Shown here: positions 1 through 12,482 of the stretch, in pieces
Position numbering within the stretch: position 1 is the first letter of the stretch
How the letters are laid out: each line of letters begins with the position of its first letter
Origin: Siderastrea radians
Taxonomy: Eukaryota > Cnidaria > Anthozoa > Scleractinia > Rhizangiidae
Assembly (NCBI GenBank): GCA_964017195.1
Contig: OZ024897.1
Span: 38,039,036-38,103,035 of the forward strand
Reading direction: 5' to 3'
Length of the DNA: 64,000 nt
Notes under the pieces: model-generated
Seen by the model: only the letters and a program-made list of their open reading frames with translations
Told to the model about the DNA's origin: nothing
The model's database searches: none
Made by a program: the position numbers and the translations under genes

Positions 1-399
1 GGAAAATCCGGCTCCATTGTGAAACCAAAAAAGTTTCAGCGCTGTCCGTAAAGTTCACTCGAGTGCCCGCCAGTGTAGCCGCTTCCAATTTTGGCGCGAA
101 ATAGTGTTTTTTTTTTCTCTCTTACCGTTAAACAAATTACTTTCTCGTTTAACAAATGTAATAGTTTTACGTTTCGTTGTATTTCTGTTGTAATTTTCGC
201 CTCTAAAGTCTGCAAAAAAATGCAAGTTTCACAAACTGTCCATGATATCGTAGGATATCAGGTCAGTGACTTGATATCGTAGAAAATCATGACAGTAAAC
301 AAGGCTTCTGATTGGCTAATTCACAATTTGGGTACGGTAACATATCATATCATATCATACCATAATAATAATAACAATAGTGATTTGCCATATCATATC
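1..399. other. AT-rich sequence without recognisable gene
   Basis: No convincing coding region on either strand; the short open frame near 91-282 has no recognisable domain. Positions about 340-415 hold a degenerate ATCAT-type simple repeat mixed with ATA triplets. The stretch precedes the first divergent copy of module B. Confidence 0.5.
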
Positions 400-800
400 A
401 TACCATATCATCATGATCATCGTGGCACGTTATGAATAATAACGTGCCACGAGGACACGGCATGTAGTCCTCACGTGCGGGGAACCATTCGCCATCCCGC
501 GCGGCGTGTTCATCTAACATGTTGAACATGCTAGATCAGCACACCACGTGGGATAATACAGGTCTTAAAAAGGCCTCTTACCGGACGGCACCACCCATTG
601 CATTCCACCACTTGTTAAGAACACATGAATGATGAATATGTGTAATATGTATATGATCAACAGTACGTTCCTTGTCACAACTGTTTCAGTAGCTCCCCGT
701 TCTTGTAAATTGCAGTTTGTGTTTCTGCCACTTCTGCCCTTTGAAGACATTTCATCAATATAAACGCAGTTGGGAATTCACGTTTCCTTTTCAGCTTACA
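400..800. repeat. Divergent copy of composite-repeat module B
   Basis: The part at about 440-640 matches the repeated unit at 2046-3880, 8346-8985 and 58186-58800: the Cys/Arg-frame 'gtagtcctcacgtg...' block, the inverted-repeat hairpin around a GTGTTCATC core, and the tail reading 'ccaccacttgt'. It then runs almost directly into module A at 836 without the Gypsy-like module G between them, unlike the other copies. Confidence 0.6.
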
Positions 801-835
801 AAAGAAAAAGGCTTTGCTGCTGTCTTTTCATCTCC

Positions 836-2045
836 TTATGTTAGCACCAACTTCGCTACCAGAGACACTAGATGATGAAAGCCCCCTTTAGAGCTTGAGA
901 AAACTTGGTAGTGCTTAGAACTGTCAACAGACTTTCCAATTCTGCCAAGCAGCAAGGGGTGCTGCCAGGTAGCAAGGGTGTTGCAGTGGTCAGAGCTGAA
1001 TGGCCTCCCAAAACAGTTGCCCATATATATAAAAGAAAGAAAAAAATCCAAACGCCACTTCCTGAGCCAAAAATCACTCCACCTCCAACGCTTCCAACCG
1101 CTGAAAAATAAATAGAATTAAATAAAGAATAAAAAAATAAAACATTTTCATGACAGCCAGGGATTGGGGAGCGGGCACCAACAGTACAGATAACGAAATC
1201 TTCCAATATCTGGTACATTATTGCACATTTTGATTATATAGGGGTTTAATTTTAGAAACTATGGTATAGCTAAAAGTTTGCGAGTTTTGGATTATGGTGA
1301 TATATATTTTTTACACTTCCCAATAGACAGTTGCTGCAAAAGTTACTACCTTATAAGCCGTGAAAATTGTAAAGTATTCATGAGCCTAGCTCACAGTTTT
1401 TCGCTGGAAAACTAAAAAAATTAAGATTTTCTGATTCTGCTTTCTTCTGTTCCTCTTCTCCAAAAGAGAGTGAAAGATAAAAGATAACCAACTGAAATTG
1501 ACCTGACATATCAATTCAAGTTTTATCCTGTCATCCCTGTTGATCCTGTTCAGTTCCGAATCAACGTGTCTAAAATCACCCACCAACTAGTTATTTAAGT
1601 TTCGTTTCTTGTTTTCTGTTGTTGCGTTTGTTGTTAATTATTATTATTTTTTTGCTGACCACACCGGCTGATAATCCTCAATACGAGGAGTTGCTGTAAT
1701 GGTAAATAATAATCCCCCCCCCCCCGTAATAGTGTTCATCCTACGTGCCATATACCCTTAACACCCTTTTCACCTTTTCCTACTCCTGTAACTACAATAG
1801 ACATAATTCCAGTAAAACACCTTTCCAATCATCATAAACTATTCTGCGGCATTACCAGGTCTGTATTTAAAGCTGCACAACTTTCTGTTTTAGAATCAAT
1901 TACAATGCTAAGTTAACAAAACAACTAAAGCAAGTTACAAAATTAACGACAATGAAACAAATCCATCATTTATTTATTTATTTATTAAATCAAATTCCAA
2001 ATTACACTAAATTGCACAAGACAACCCAATGAATCTGAGGTCAGA
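836..2045. repeat. Composite-repeat module A, copy 1
   Basis: Dispersed repeat beginning 'ttagcaccaacttcgc', found again at 7500-8345, 27046-28479 (continued at 33481-33596) and 62065-63405. It is non-coding as far as can be seen. It ends in a T/A-rich block with ATTTATTT runs near 1970-1985. In later copies it directly follows the LTR-like end of the Gypsy pol copy, so it could be part of a long LTR or a separate host repeat. Confidence 0.7.
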
Positions 2046-3880
2046 ATTATATCTTTTTATAGTGAAAAGTGCGTTCCATTCATCATGGATTACCTGCAGT
2101 TTTTCATGTCATTTTCCAACGAGGTGAATAAAAAATTGCCTTCGCACCTGTTCCATGATATAAAATTCTGTACATGTCGCTCAACTATCTCGGGATTACT
2201 TGAACGTGTCACTGTTTGAACGTTTCACAAAGACGGAGTACGCAGTCCTCGCGTGTAGAGAACCGTTCACCATCCCACGCGGCATGTTCATCAAACATGT
2301 CTAACAGGTTGGATGAGCACACCACGCGGGATGGCAAGGGTCTTGACATGGCCACCTATTGCAGGGCACCGCCCCATTGCTTTCCACCACTTGTGAAATG
2401 CACATAAATAATGAATGTCACTAAGGCCGTTAAGAAGAAAAGCTGTGTAGCTCTGCGCAAGAGCTTGAACATGGGGTAGATCTCTTGCATAGGGAAATCT
2501 ATACCCAAAAAAGTAACAACAGCTATTTCTAAACTTCTAAAGTGGGTATCGTTCCATTCATCATCGATTACCTGTAGTTTTTTATGTCATTTTCCGACGA
2601 GGTGAATAAAAAATTGCCTTTGAATCTGTTCCATGATATAAAGTTCTGTACATGTCGCTCAACTATCTTGCGACTACTTGAACTTGTCACTGTTTGAAAG
2701 TTTCACAAGGACGCAGCACACAGTCCTCGCGTGTAGAGAACGTTCACCATCTCCCGCGCGGCGTGTTCATCAAACATGTCTAACAGGTTGGATGAGCACA
2801 CCGCGCGGGATGGCAAGGGTCTTAACATGGCCACCTATTGCAGGGCACCGCCCCATTGCTTTCCACCACTTGTGATATGCCAATAAATGATAAATGTCAC
2901 TAAGGCAGTTTAAAAGAAAAGCTGTGTAGCTCTGCGCAGGAGCTCCAAAATGGGGTGGATTTCTTGCATAGGGAAACATATACCCAAAAACAGTAACAAC
3001 AGCTACTTCTAAACTTCTAAAGTGGGTATCGTTCTATTCATCATGGATTACCTGTAGTTTTTCATGTCATTTTCCGACGAGGTTAATAAAAAATTGCCTT
3101 CGAGTCTGTTCCATGATATAAAATTCTGTACATGTCGCTCAACTATCTCGGGATTACTTGAACGTGTCACTGTTTGAACGTTTCACAAAGACGGTGTACG
3201 CAGTCCTTGCGTGTAGAGAACCGTTCACCATCTCCCGCGGCGTGTTCATCAAACATGTTTAACAGGTTGGATGAACACACCACGTGGGATGGCAAGGGTC
3301 TTAACATGGCCACCTATTGCAGGGCACCACCCCATTGCTTTCCACCACTTGTGATATGCCAATAAATAATAAATGTCACTAAGGCAGTTTAAAAGAAAAG
3401 CTGTGTAGCTCTGCGCAGGAGCTTCAACATGGGGTGGATCTCTTGCGTAGGGAAATATATACCCAAAAACAGTAACAACAGCTTCTTCTAAACTTCTAAA
3501 ATGGGTATCATTCCATTCATCATCGATTACCTGTAGTTTTTTATGCCATTTTCCGACGAGGTGAATAAAAATTTCCTTTGAATCTGTTCCATGATATAAA
3601 GTTCTGTGCATGTCGCTCAACTATCTTGCGATTACTTGAACTTGTCACTGTTTGAAAGTTTCACAAGGACGCAGCACACAGTTCTCACGTGTAACCTATT
3701 GCAGGGCACCGCCCCATTGCTTTCCACCACTTGTGAATTGCACATAAATAATGAATGTCACTAAGGCAGTTAAAAAGAAAAGCTACGTAGCTCTGCGCAG
3801 GAGCTTCAAAATGGGGTAGATCTCTTGTATAGGGAAATATATATCCAACAACAGCTACTTCTAAACTCTACAAAAATTAA
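2046..3880. repeat. Tandem array of about four ~480-bp module B units
   Basis: Four head-to-tail units (about 2046-2520, 2525-3005, 3010-3490, 3495-3880) share an order: 'ggattacctg', 'tcattttcc gacgagg', 'gtacatgtcgctcaac', the GTGTTCATC hairpin, and 'tattgcaggg cacc'. The last unit has lost the hairpin. Open frames of about 63 aa recur only because the units are repeats; no domain is recognisable. Confidence 0.8.
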
Positions 3881-4380
3881 GGTTTTGGTGCATTGGGTTC
3901 AATACTTTTTCACACACGGCTACTGTTTTTGTTTCTGCCACTTTTGAACATGAACGGTAAACGAAGTTGGGACTTACCTTAACCTTCACACCTTAATAAA
4001 GAAAATGATTAATTTTGTTTCCCAACCTCGTTCCCATAGATCCTGGTGACAGGTCGATTGAGATTCAGAGTACTTGCATGTACGTATCCTGAGAACTGTT
4101 AACAAACTTTCCAATTATGCCAAAATCCCCTTCAGCAAAACCAACAAAAATAGCCACTAACAAAAAGTTCTTCAAAGAAAAAAAAGCATCAAAAGTCTTT
4201 TTAAACGGCGAGCCCACGAGTCTCCTATAGCTCAAAGGTAGCGCATTGGACTAGTAGTCTCCCCAGTCTTTTCTCATTCTCATTTCCCCCCGCTCTTTAT
4301 ATTTTTCGTTCGTGTGCCGCTATCTGAACGCCTGAAACAGGCTAAGTAATCTGACGTTCATAGTCTCGATTCCTGTTTGG
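3881..4380. repeat. Module B tail and leader into Gypsy-like module G
   Basis: Non-coding sequence shared with 58690-59147 and, in interrupted form, with 8860-8989, 10993-11113 and 23660-23866. It contains an A-rich stretch and a tRNA-Thr-like box at about 4215-4260. No LTR, primer binding site or gag reading frame can be seen before the protease region. Confidence 0.6.
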
Positions 4381-7210
4381 CCGGAACCCAAATTCAATGG
4401 CCGTACAGTGGATTTCAAACTGGACGCCGGTGCAGTTGTTACCGTGATTCCTCCAAGCCTGTACCAAAGTCTCAAGCCAACCCCATTACTAAGCAAGACA
4501 ACGAAGTTGCTTACGGGTCCCTGTAAACAGAAGCTGAACTACTTAGGAATTTTCACTGCAGAACTGCAGGTGCAAGACAACGTTACCACTGAACAAGTCT
4601 GCGTCATACCAGATTTCGAGAGAGAATCGCTAGGAAGAGCAATAGCTGAGCGTTTAAAGCTGATTAGCAGACTGGACAGCCTAAGCACTGAGGAGTACAA
4701 AGCTAAGCTAAACAAGCAAGCACCCCAAGTTGTTCACGGGTCTCGTTGTCATGAGGGAAAGCTACTGCATTACCCTCAAAGAAGATGCTAAACCGTTCCA
4801 AGTCACTGTACGCCTCCCACTATATTAGAAAACAAAGAAGAGTTGGACAAGATGCTAGAAACAGGCATCATATCCAAAGTTGACCAACCCACTGATTGGT
4901 GTGCGCCCATGGTGGTAACTCCTAAGAGCAACGGGAAAGTGAGGATATACGTCGACCTGAGCAACCTAAACGAGCATGTGAAGAGAGAGAACCATCCCCT
5001 TCCAGCAGTAGACACAACACTGAGCAGATTGGCGGGATCGAGAATCTTCACTAATCTTGACGCAAACTAGGAATTCTGGCAGCAAAAGCTAGCGTGGGAG
5101 TCGAGGCCGCTTACCACTTTCTTTGCACCATGGGGACTTTTCTGCTTTAATGTTTTACCCTTTGGCATTAGCTCAGGCTCATAGAAACTCCAAAAGAACA
5201 TGAACCAGACCCTCCAAGGATTAGAGGGTGTGGAGTGCAACATAGTGATGTTTTGGTTCATGGAAAAAACCAGGAACAGCACAACTCAAGACTAGAAGCC
5301 GTACTTAAGCGCCTTGAAGAAGCTGGCGTGACACTCAACCTTGAAAAGTGCCAGTTCACCACCCACAGAGTCAAGTTCCTCGAACACATCATTAGCTCAT
5401 AGGGCATTGAACCTTTCCCGGCATGGTGAATCAACTAAGCAAGTTCCCTGCTCACCTAGCACACAAGACAAAGAGCATTAGAGACCTCCTTCGCAAGAGA
5501 AACCAGTGGATGTGGGGACCAGAACAGCAAAGAGCCTTCGAACAAATCAAAGCTGACCTCACACGAGTCCCACTACTGGCCCTGTATGATCCCAATAAGG
5601 AGACAAAGATAGCCGCTGATGCTTCTTCTTATGGTCTGGATAGAGTAGCCCTTCAGCTCCAAGAAGACGACAGCTGGAAACCAGTGTCGTTCCTATCGAG
5701 AGCCATGACACCGACTGAGACCAGATACGCACAGATAGAAAAGGAAGCTCTGGCGTTGACATGGGTCTGCGAACGGTCATGGGAGTACACTGTGGGAAAT
5801 TCAATATACGTGGAGACTGATCATCAACCCCTTGTGCCGCTCCTAACCACCCACACCTTGGACCAGCTTCCACCTTTAATCCAAAGATTTCGCATGCGTA
5901 TGATGAGGTTTCACTTCACAGAAGTAGCTCATGTTCCGGGAAAGAAGATGTACATAGCTGACGCGCTGTCAAGACTCCAAACTCCAGGTCAAGCGGTGAC
6001 TACAATTGATGATGAGGAGATGAAGGCACACGTCGCAAGTGTCATCTCATCACTCCCAGCCTCAGACGGAAGGCTGCAGCAGATCATGGAAGCTCAAGAA
6101 GAGGATCCCGTGTGTAGGCAGTTCAAAACATACTGCTGCGAGGGGTGGCCTGACGAGCACTCAATAAAGGATGCCATTAAACCCTACTGGCAGTACAAGG
6201 GCGAACTCTCTGTTGCACAGAACATGTTGCTAAAGGGATTAAGGATCGTCATTCCCTCCTCCATGCGTTTGGAATTCCTCCCGAAAGCGAGCCAAGAGCT
6301 CCGTGTGGTAGTGCAATAATGCAGGACATGCGCACTACACAGAGACAACAAGCCTGAACCGCTCATTGCTACACCCTTACCAGATCGTCCCTGGCAGGTG
6401 ATGGCCACAGACCTCTTCGAATTGAAAGGCATGGACTACTTAATAGTTATTGACTTCTTCTCAAGGTCCGTGGAAGTGGCAGCCATGGAGAAGACAATAA
6501 AGTGAAATGAAGTCATGAGGGCACTGAAGGCCATATTTGCCAGACGGGAATCCACGAACAAGTGCGATCTGACAATGGTCCTCAGTTCGACAGTGCAGAA
6601 TTCACACGCTTTGCCAGTGAATGGGGATTTAAACACACCACGAGTAGTCGAAGATTTCCCCAGTTAAATGGAGAAGTCGAGCGTGGAGTTTGAACGGTCA
6701 AGAACACCCTAAGACAAGAAAAAGATCCCGCAAAAGGGGTGCTTGCTTACAGATCAACGCCCTTAGCATGCCAAATACTCCCCTGCCCAGCTGCTGATGG
6801 GAAGGCAGATCAGAAACAGTCTACCAACATTTCACACACAGCTTGACCTGCAATCACTGTGTGTAAGAGAAACAATGAGTAAGCTCAAGCAGCAGTCAAC
6901 TTTCAACAGCAGACACAGAGCCATGCCTTTGACACCAATAGAACCCGGTACAGAAGTTCACATCAAGGACCTGCAGCACCCCTGTATCGTAGAGAAAGCT
7001 GCAGAGACACCTCGCTCATATGAGATGAAGACACCCACCAGCACCATAAGAAGAAACCGTGCACATGCACCTGACACCCTTGCCAGAGCAGAAACAGCAG
7101 CAACCTACACCTGGGAAGACCATGATTTCAACGCCTGTCAAAAATTGACATTCCTGATGCTAAGGCAAATCTACAAGCCTTTCCCACAACTAGACCCAAA
7201 CGACTACTAG
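4381..7210 (+). pseudogene. pol: Ty3/Gypsy pro-pol, copy 1, heavily broken
   Basis: Remnant polyprotein in several frames. An aspartic protease part (4408-4791) has a D-A-G-A variant of the usual D-T-G-A. It is followed by an RT start (4843-5070, K-V-R-I-Y-V-D-L-S), RT palm/thumb pieces, then RNase H plus integrase N-terminus (5423-6319; T/A-D-A-S-S-Y-G-L and E-T-D-H-Q motifs) and a C-terminal integrase tail (6797-7210). In-frame stops occur near 5068, 5401, 6317 and 6503, with frameshifts near 5236 and 5425. The thumb-to-RNase H junction near 5420 lacks about 25-30 residues expected in Gypsy RT, as in the other three copies. It cannot encode a working polyprotein. Confidence 0.85.
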
Positions 7211-7355
7211 ACCCAAAAGACTTAAAAAACTGTCGCTTAAAGTTAGGGATATTTGTCCCTGCACGACAGGGACAAATATCGTTTAGTTTTGGCTACATAT
7301 TTGTCAACGATTTGGCTTAGTGTTTTTGCCCGTTCAAGACTTTAGCCTCTCAGAC

Positions 7356-7499
7356 AAAAGGGGAAGATGTTGTGTTAGCTTACATGACGTAAGTACTTAG
7401 GATTATTACCCGCAAGGTATTTTGGGTTATTAAGGATGGCGGCTTGAATGAAACACGTGTTATTCACTGCAGTGTCATTTTAAAGAGAATAACTCGACA
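7356..7499 (+). repeat. Polypurine tract and short LTR-like 3' end, copy 1
   Basis: A purine run (AAAAGGGGAAGA, 7356-7367) is followed immediately by TGTTGTGTTAGC..., and the segment ends at ...ACTCGACA (7499), giving TG...CA borders about 132 bp apart. The same structure follows pol copies 2 and 3. No matching 5' LTR is visible, and module A follows directly in every copy, so the true LTR could be longer. Confidence 0.6.
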
Positions 7500-8345
7500 C
7501 TAACGTTAGCACCAACTTCGCCGCCAGAGACACTGGATGATGTAAGCCCCCTTAAGAGCTTGAGAAAACTTGGTAGTGCTTAGAACTGAGAACAAACTTT
7601 CCAATTCTGCCAAAACCCCTTCGGCAGCACGGGTGTTGCAGTGGTCAGAGCTGACTTGCCTCCCACAACAGTTCCCCATAAAAGAAAGAAAACAAAAATC
7701 CAAACGCCATTTCCTGAGCCAAAAATCACTCCACATTCAACACTCCCAATAAGGGTTTAATTTTGGTAACTACGGTATGGCTTTGCGAGTTTTGGATTAT
7801 GGTGATATATATTTTTTACACTTCCCAAAAGACAGTTGCCTCAAACGTTACTTTCTTATAAGCCGTGAAAGTGAGCCTAGCCCACAGTTTTTCGCTGGAA
7901 AACTAAAACAATTAAGATTTTATGATTCTGCTTTCTTCTTTTCCTCTTCTACAAAAGAGAGTGAGAGCTAAAAGATAACCAACTGAAATTAACCCCATAT
8001 ATCTATTCAGTTTTTATCCTGTGATCCCCCCGTAATAGAGTTCATCCTACGTGCCATACGCCCTTTAAACCCCTTTAACCTTTTCCTACTCTCTTCTAAC
8101 TACAATAGACATAATTCCAGTAAAACACCTTTTCCAATTATCATAAACTGTTCTGCGGCATTACCAGGTCTGTATTTAAAGCTGCAGAACTTTCTGTTTT
8201 AGAATCAATTACAATGCGAAGTTAACAAAACAACTAATGTAAGTTACAAAATTAACAACAATGAAACAATCCATTATTTATTTATTTATTTATTTAACTA
8301 AATTCCAAATTACATTAAATTGCACAAGACAGTCCAATGAATCTG
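7500..8345. repeat. Composite-repeat module A, copy 2
   Basis: Same order as copy 1 ('ttagcaccaacttcgc', 'gccaaaaatcactcc', 'ggattatggtgatat', 'accaggtctgtatttaaag', ATTTATTT run) but shorter by internal deletions. No coding capacity seen. Confidence 0.7.
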
Positions 8346-8985
8346 AGGTCAGAATTATATCTTTTTATAGTGAAAAGTAGGTATCGTTCCATTCATCATG
8401 GATTACCTGTAGTTTTTCTTGTCATTTTCCGACGAGGTGAATAAAAAATTGCCGTCAAATCTGTTCCATGATACAAGGTTCTGTACATGTCGCTCAACTC
8501 TCTCGGGATTACTTGAACGTGTCACTGTTTGAACGTTTCACAAAGACGGTGTACGCAGTCCTCGCGTGTAGAGAACCGTTCACCATCCCACGCGGCATGT
8601 TCATCAAACATGTTTAACAGGTTAAATGAACACACCACGCGGGATGGCAAGGGTCTTGACATGGCCACCTATTGCAGGGCACCGCCCCATTGCTTTCCAA
8701 CACTTGTGAAATGCACATAAATAATAAATGTCACTAAGGCAGTTTAAAAGAAAAGCTGTGTAGCTTTGCGCAGTAGCTTCAACATGGGGTAGATCTCTTG
8801 TATAGGGAAATATATACCCAAAAACAGCAACAAAAGCTACTTCTAAACTCTACAAAAAAATTAAGGTTTGGGTGCAATGGGTTCAATACTTTTTCGTTCA
8901 CACGGCTACTGTTTTTGTTTCTGCCTCTTTTGAAGACGATTCATGAACGGTAAACGAAGTTGAGACTTACCTTAACCTTCACAGC
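8346..8985. repeat. Composite-repeat module B, single unit
   Basis: One unit of the ~480-bp repeat plus its tail. The inverted-repeat hairpin is at about 8587-8643 (arms reading CCCACGCGGCATGTTCAT and its imperfect complement). The unit is cut at its 3' end by the TTAA element starting at 8990. Confidence 0.7.
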
Positions 8986-10992
8986 TTAAAGTGCCTATGA
9001 ACTAAAAATTTTTTCTCCTAAATATGATAGTTTATGACTCCCTCAGTCTAAATATGTAAGTTTTGCTGAGTAGAATTCTTTGCATGGGATATTTTTCCAG
9101 CCGCAAAGTTCGAATTTGGCACCCGAAAAGTGTCTCCATTTTGCGCTCGGCCAAAACGATCGCATTACAAGGCTGTGACGTCACAAATCGCGCAGAAGAC
9201 AAGAGTGTTATGGCTGACAAGAGGGTTTCCAGAAGAGAAATTACTTTGGAGTGACTGGTGGGCCCAGGATTGTAAGCTACAAGGGCAGGATTCGCACAAT
9301 GAGAGCATGTGTGTGTTGTTTCTCAAAAGGAAACGAATTAAGGAGAGAAGGGGACTCATTTGAACCGTGTTCGACTCGGTAAGAAGTCGATTCGACCCGC
9401 ATTACAGAGCTGCTTCTCGGAAAAGCCGCAGCATTTGAATGTCGCGTTAATATATGTAACTTCTGCCACTGTTGGATTAGTTCTACTAGTAGCAATTATC
9501 GCAATTCAAGATTAAAGATCGAGATAAAGAAGGTTTTCAATATTTGGCCACAAAACGTTTGCTATATGCATCTGTCCACTATTACCTAAAAGCATCCAAG
9601 ATCTACAACGCATAACTGAGCTACAAAGTTTTGTTTACATTTCCGTTTTTTGGAAACCACATGCAATACGTTTCTCAAACTGGATGTCCACCATAGAGTT
9701 TGAAGGGATAACAATGAACGAAACTGTCTTGACCGACGACGAGACAAGACGTTTTAGTTAATCAGAGATAGCTATAGGAATATTTATAAATCCCTCGTGT
9801 ACAACATGTTTCGTCTTTCACTGCATTTGATTTATGCGGTCCTCATGTAGTCAGAAGCGATGGATTATTACAAAGACAAAGCTGAAGTCACACTAGTCTG
9901 AGTTTGCACGCGTATCATACAATGTCCACCTTTATTTATCACAGTCATGCTCCACATAGCACCTCCAGGTGGAGTAAAAGACCACAAATGAGCACCATAC
10001 TCAAAAATTCTTATTTATTTGCTTTGAGACGCTCCCTCATAAATGGCTTGAAATTTACAACAATAAAAACACTGCACTTCCATTTGAAAATTATTTGCAG
10101 CTGCTGATTATGATAAATAAGACACGCTATTTAGAAATTACTATTGATGTCTCAGCCATTAGACATGTAATATTTCAAGCAAATTTTGGGTATGCTTATC
10201 TTCAATGTATAAAATACTTCCTGCTAACTAATAAGTTTATATCAGTGTTCTCTCTGCAAAAGTGCTCATTCGAAAGAGCGCTAGCCGAACAACTGAGTCT
10301 ATCTTTCTCTTGGCGCGAAAACCTATGAAAAGATGAACAAATTAAGTTACAAACAAGTACACCGTAAACTTAAGCATGTCGAGTCTGGTATCGGTTTGAG
10401 TAAAATAATTGAAGTACATACAATGACGGTCTGAACAAAAGAAGTAAAGTCAAGGCTGCATCAATTTCTTGTTATTAAGACATAAAGGTACTGACCATTC
10501 AATTCTGGAAGTTTCTCCTTCAAGCCAGTCAATCCAGTAGACCTGAAAGTTAGTCAATCCCAACAATTCAATTCGCCATTTGCTTCGCGAAGATTGTTGT
10601 TGTCGTTGTTTAGGCATTATCTACGGACGACAAACCCAAAAACTGTACATCTTCGAAATCGCTTCGAGCTGAATCTTAGCGTTTTCCTCAGTCGTCGGTA
10701 GCTTTCATTGTATATCAATATTAGCAAGGAAAATGTAAGTTTCGTCGCTCAAACACTTGACAAAGACCAAAGAGACAAACATTTTGCGCGATTTGTGACG
10801 TCATACGGCCCGCTTCCTCGGCCAACTCGTTCCCAGTCTTCGGAGACACGATTTTGGTCATTTTGGGTACTTTCAACGGCAAAAAAACCGATTTTTGTTT
10901 CTCGCCATCCAATTTCTCTTGCCATTTCTGAATTAACACATAATGAACTACGAAAACGTGCAAAAAAAATTTTTAGTTCATAGGGACTTTAA
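8986..10992. mobile_element. TTAA-flanked non-autonomous DNA element (2.0 kb)
   Basis: TTAA occurs at 8986-8989 and 10989-10992. Just inside, AGTGCCTATGAACTAAAAAT... (8990) is matched by an inverted copy ending ...AGGGACT (10988), about 26 bp with one or two mismatches. Subterminal sequence with a GTGACGTCA motif is also inverted (around 9176 and 10796). Joining the flanks rebuilds the host module B tail as seen at 3990, which supports the boundaries. No transposase frame is visible; piggyBac-type mobilisation is an inference from the TTAA duplication. Confidence 0.8.
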
Positions 10993-11113
10993 GAAAGAAA
11001 ATGATTAATTTTGTTTCCCAACTTCGTTCCCATAGACCCTAACTTTCGAATTGTGCCAAAATCCCCTTCGGCAAAACCAACAAAAAAAGCCACCAAAGAG
11101 CGGTTTGCTGTAA
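10993..11113. repeat. Continuation of the module B/G leader
   Basis: Resumes the host repeat interrupted at 8989 ('gaaagaaaatgattaatttt...' as at 3995 and 58835). It is cut again near 11113 by the long-inverted-arm element. Confidence 0.55.
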
Positions 11114-12210
11114 GAACAGACTAAGGGTATGCAAGATAGAACAATCCGATTTTCTCGAAATCTGCCAGAATAAAGGCTTTGGTGAACTAGTTCTAAAAAT
11201 ATAAGTTTCGGGTCGTTTAGATTTTTCTTTATTTGATAGTAAATATTTTCGTATTTTGCCCTTCGTGGCAGTCAAAATCAACGCAAAAATCGGGACTTTT
11301 CCGGAAGCTCCTGTTCAAATATTGAAAGCGTCCAAAAAAGATTAACCGAGGGAGGTAAAATATCTTATTTCCTCTGTTTATTAGCAGTGTCAAAGTTTCA
11401 TGAAAAGCGAACTTGAATTTTTTACGAAATTTTAAAATTTATACCCAACAACGGTCGTTACCGACAACCCAATTTAGGCTAAATTCAAGGCTCAAAAAAG
11501 CAGACTGGTAAATGGCTTTACACAACGAGACTATACTCCGAGAAAGAACAATCACTTCAGCTAAACATCGGCAGAAAAACATTTTGGGACAAATGAAACG
11601 GCGAATTTTGAGAGCGCTTTGAAAACAGGCTACTTGAGTGATATGAGCGACCCTTTGAACTTTCATGTCAACGGAAATCAACACACAGCAGCTCTTAAAA
11701 TGTGACTTTCCTTCGCCTGAACACGAGTTTGCTTGTTTTTGTAGAATTTTTTCAAATAGAGAAAACTAGGATTTTGAATTTGGAGGCCTTTGTTCCCAAT
11801 ATTGAGCGATGTTGGGCAATTTAGAGAAGTATGTTACGAAATTGACCTACTCTGTTTATCACCGAATTATACATTCAAAGTCTGTATACAACGTGAATGC
11901 AGAATCAATAACGAAGTAAAAAACCGATTCATCAAATGTTTAGGAAATAACTCTTACCTAAGTGAGCTTTTCCTGGCTGGAAACTGCACCTTTCATTGCA
12001 AAACACATAGCGAGATCGCCGAGCCATGTTGCACGTGATGAGTTGTTAAATGTTTCTACAGTGCGGCCGAGGTTCCCTATGTTAACGATTAACCAGATTT
12101 TAGGCCCGCATAGCGTGCAGTCGGAAACAACACTATGGTGGCGAACGCTTGTGCTTGATAAAAAAAAAAGCAGGGAAAAAAGGAAAAAGAGGGCTTTTAT
12201 TACATATATG
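11114..12210. repeat. Left inverted arm of the 12.5-kb element
   Basis: Pairs as an inverted copy with 22480-23659. It continues beyond the Penelope-like insertion at 14107-14175. Small open frames in it (for example near 11790) recur on the opposite strand in the right arm (near 22985) and show no domain, so I treat them as repeat-derived. Confidence 0.75.
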
Positions 12211-12218
12211 CTTAGTAT

Positions 12219-12482
12219 AATAAACCAGTTGGTGAACTACTCAAATCTTGAGTGAATGGATATTTAATACAAACTTGTTTCATAGGCCACCGAAGAGGTG
12301 ACCCACTCATCAGTTAAACTCCATCTTACACTGAGTCGCTAAAGTCTACATCATTGTTTTGATCGCGTTATAAACGGTTACAATTTTAAATTTTACACTG
12401 AACAGCGCGCACGCACTCGATCGTCTACGATGCTAATGCCAAAGTTTAACTAGCCTCACTAAGTGCTCGCGCTAAAATTAAT
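12219..12482 (+). repeat. Left inverted repeat of the Penelope-like element
   Basis: Reads 'ataaaccagttggtgaacta...gctcgcgctaaaatta' and is matched, with few mismatches, by the complement of 13768-14032. The coding frame begins immediately inside. Confidence 0.85.

Noticed and set aside
2216..3365. Recurring 63-aa frames beginning M-N-V-S-Q-R-R
   Set aside because: They repeat because the DNA unit repeats; no start context, no domain, and frames vary between units.
4215..4380. tRNA-Thr-like gene before pol copy 1 (also 23670 and 59050)
   Set aside because: An A-box-like stretch and an AGT-type anticodon loop are present, but the apparent B-box is ~110 nt away and, in copy 3, is coding sequence just before the protease; stems do not close. 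Kept only as a note on the leader.
11790..12255. Small protein-coding gene in the left arm (also 22478-22985)
   Set aside because: The two inverted copies keep similar frames only because of recent sequence identity; no recognisable domain or regulatory signal.
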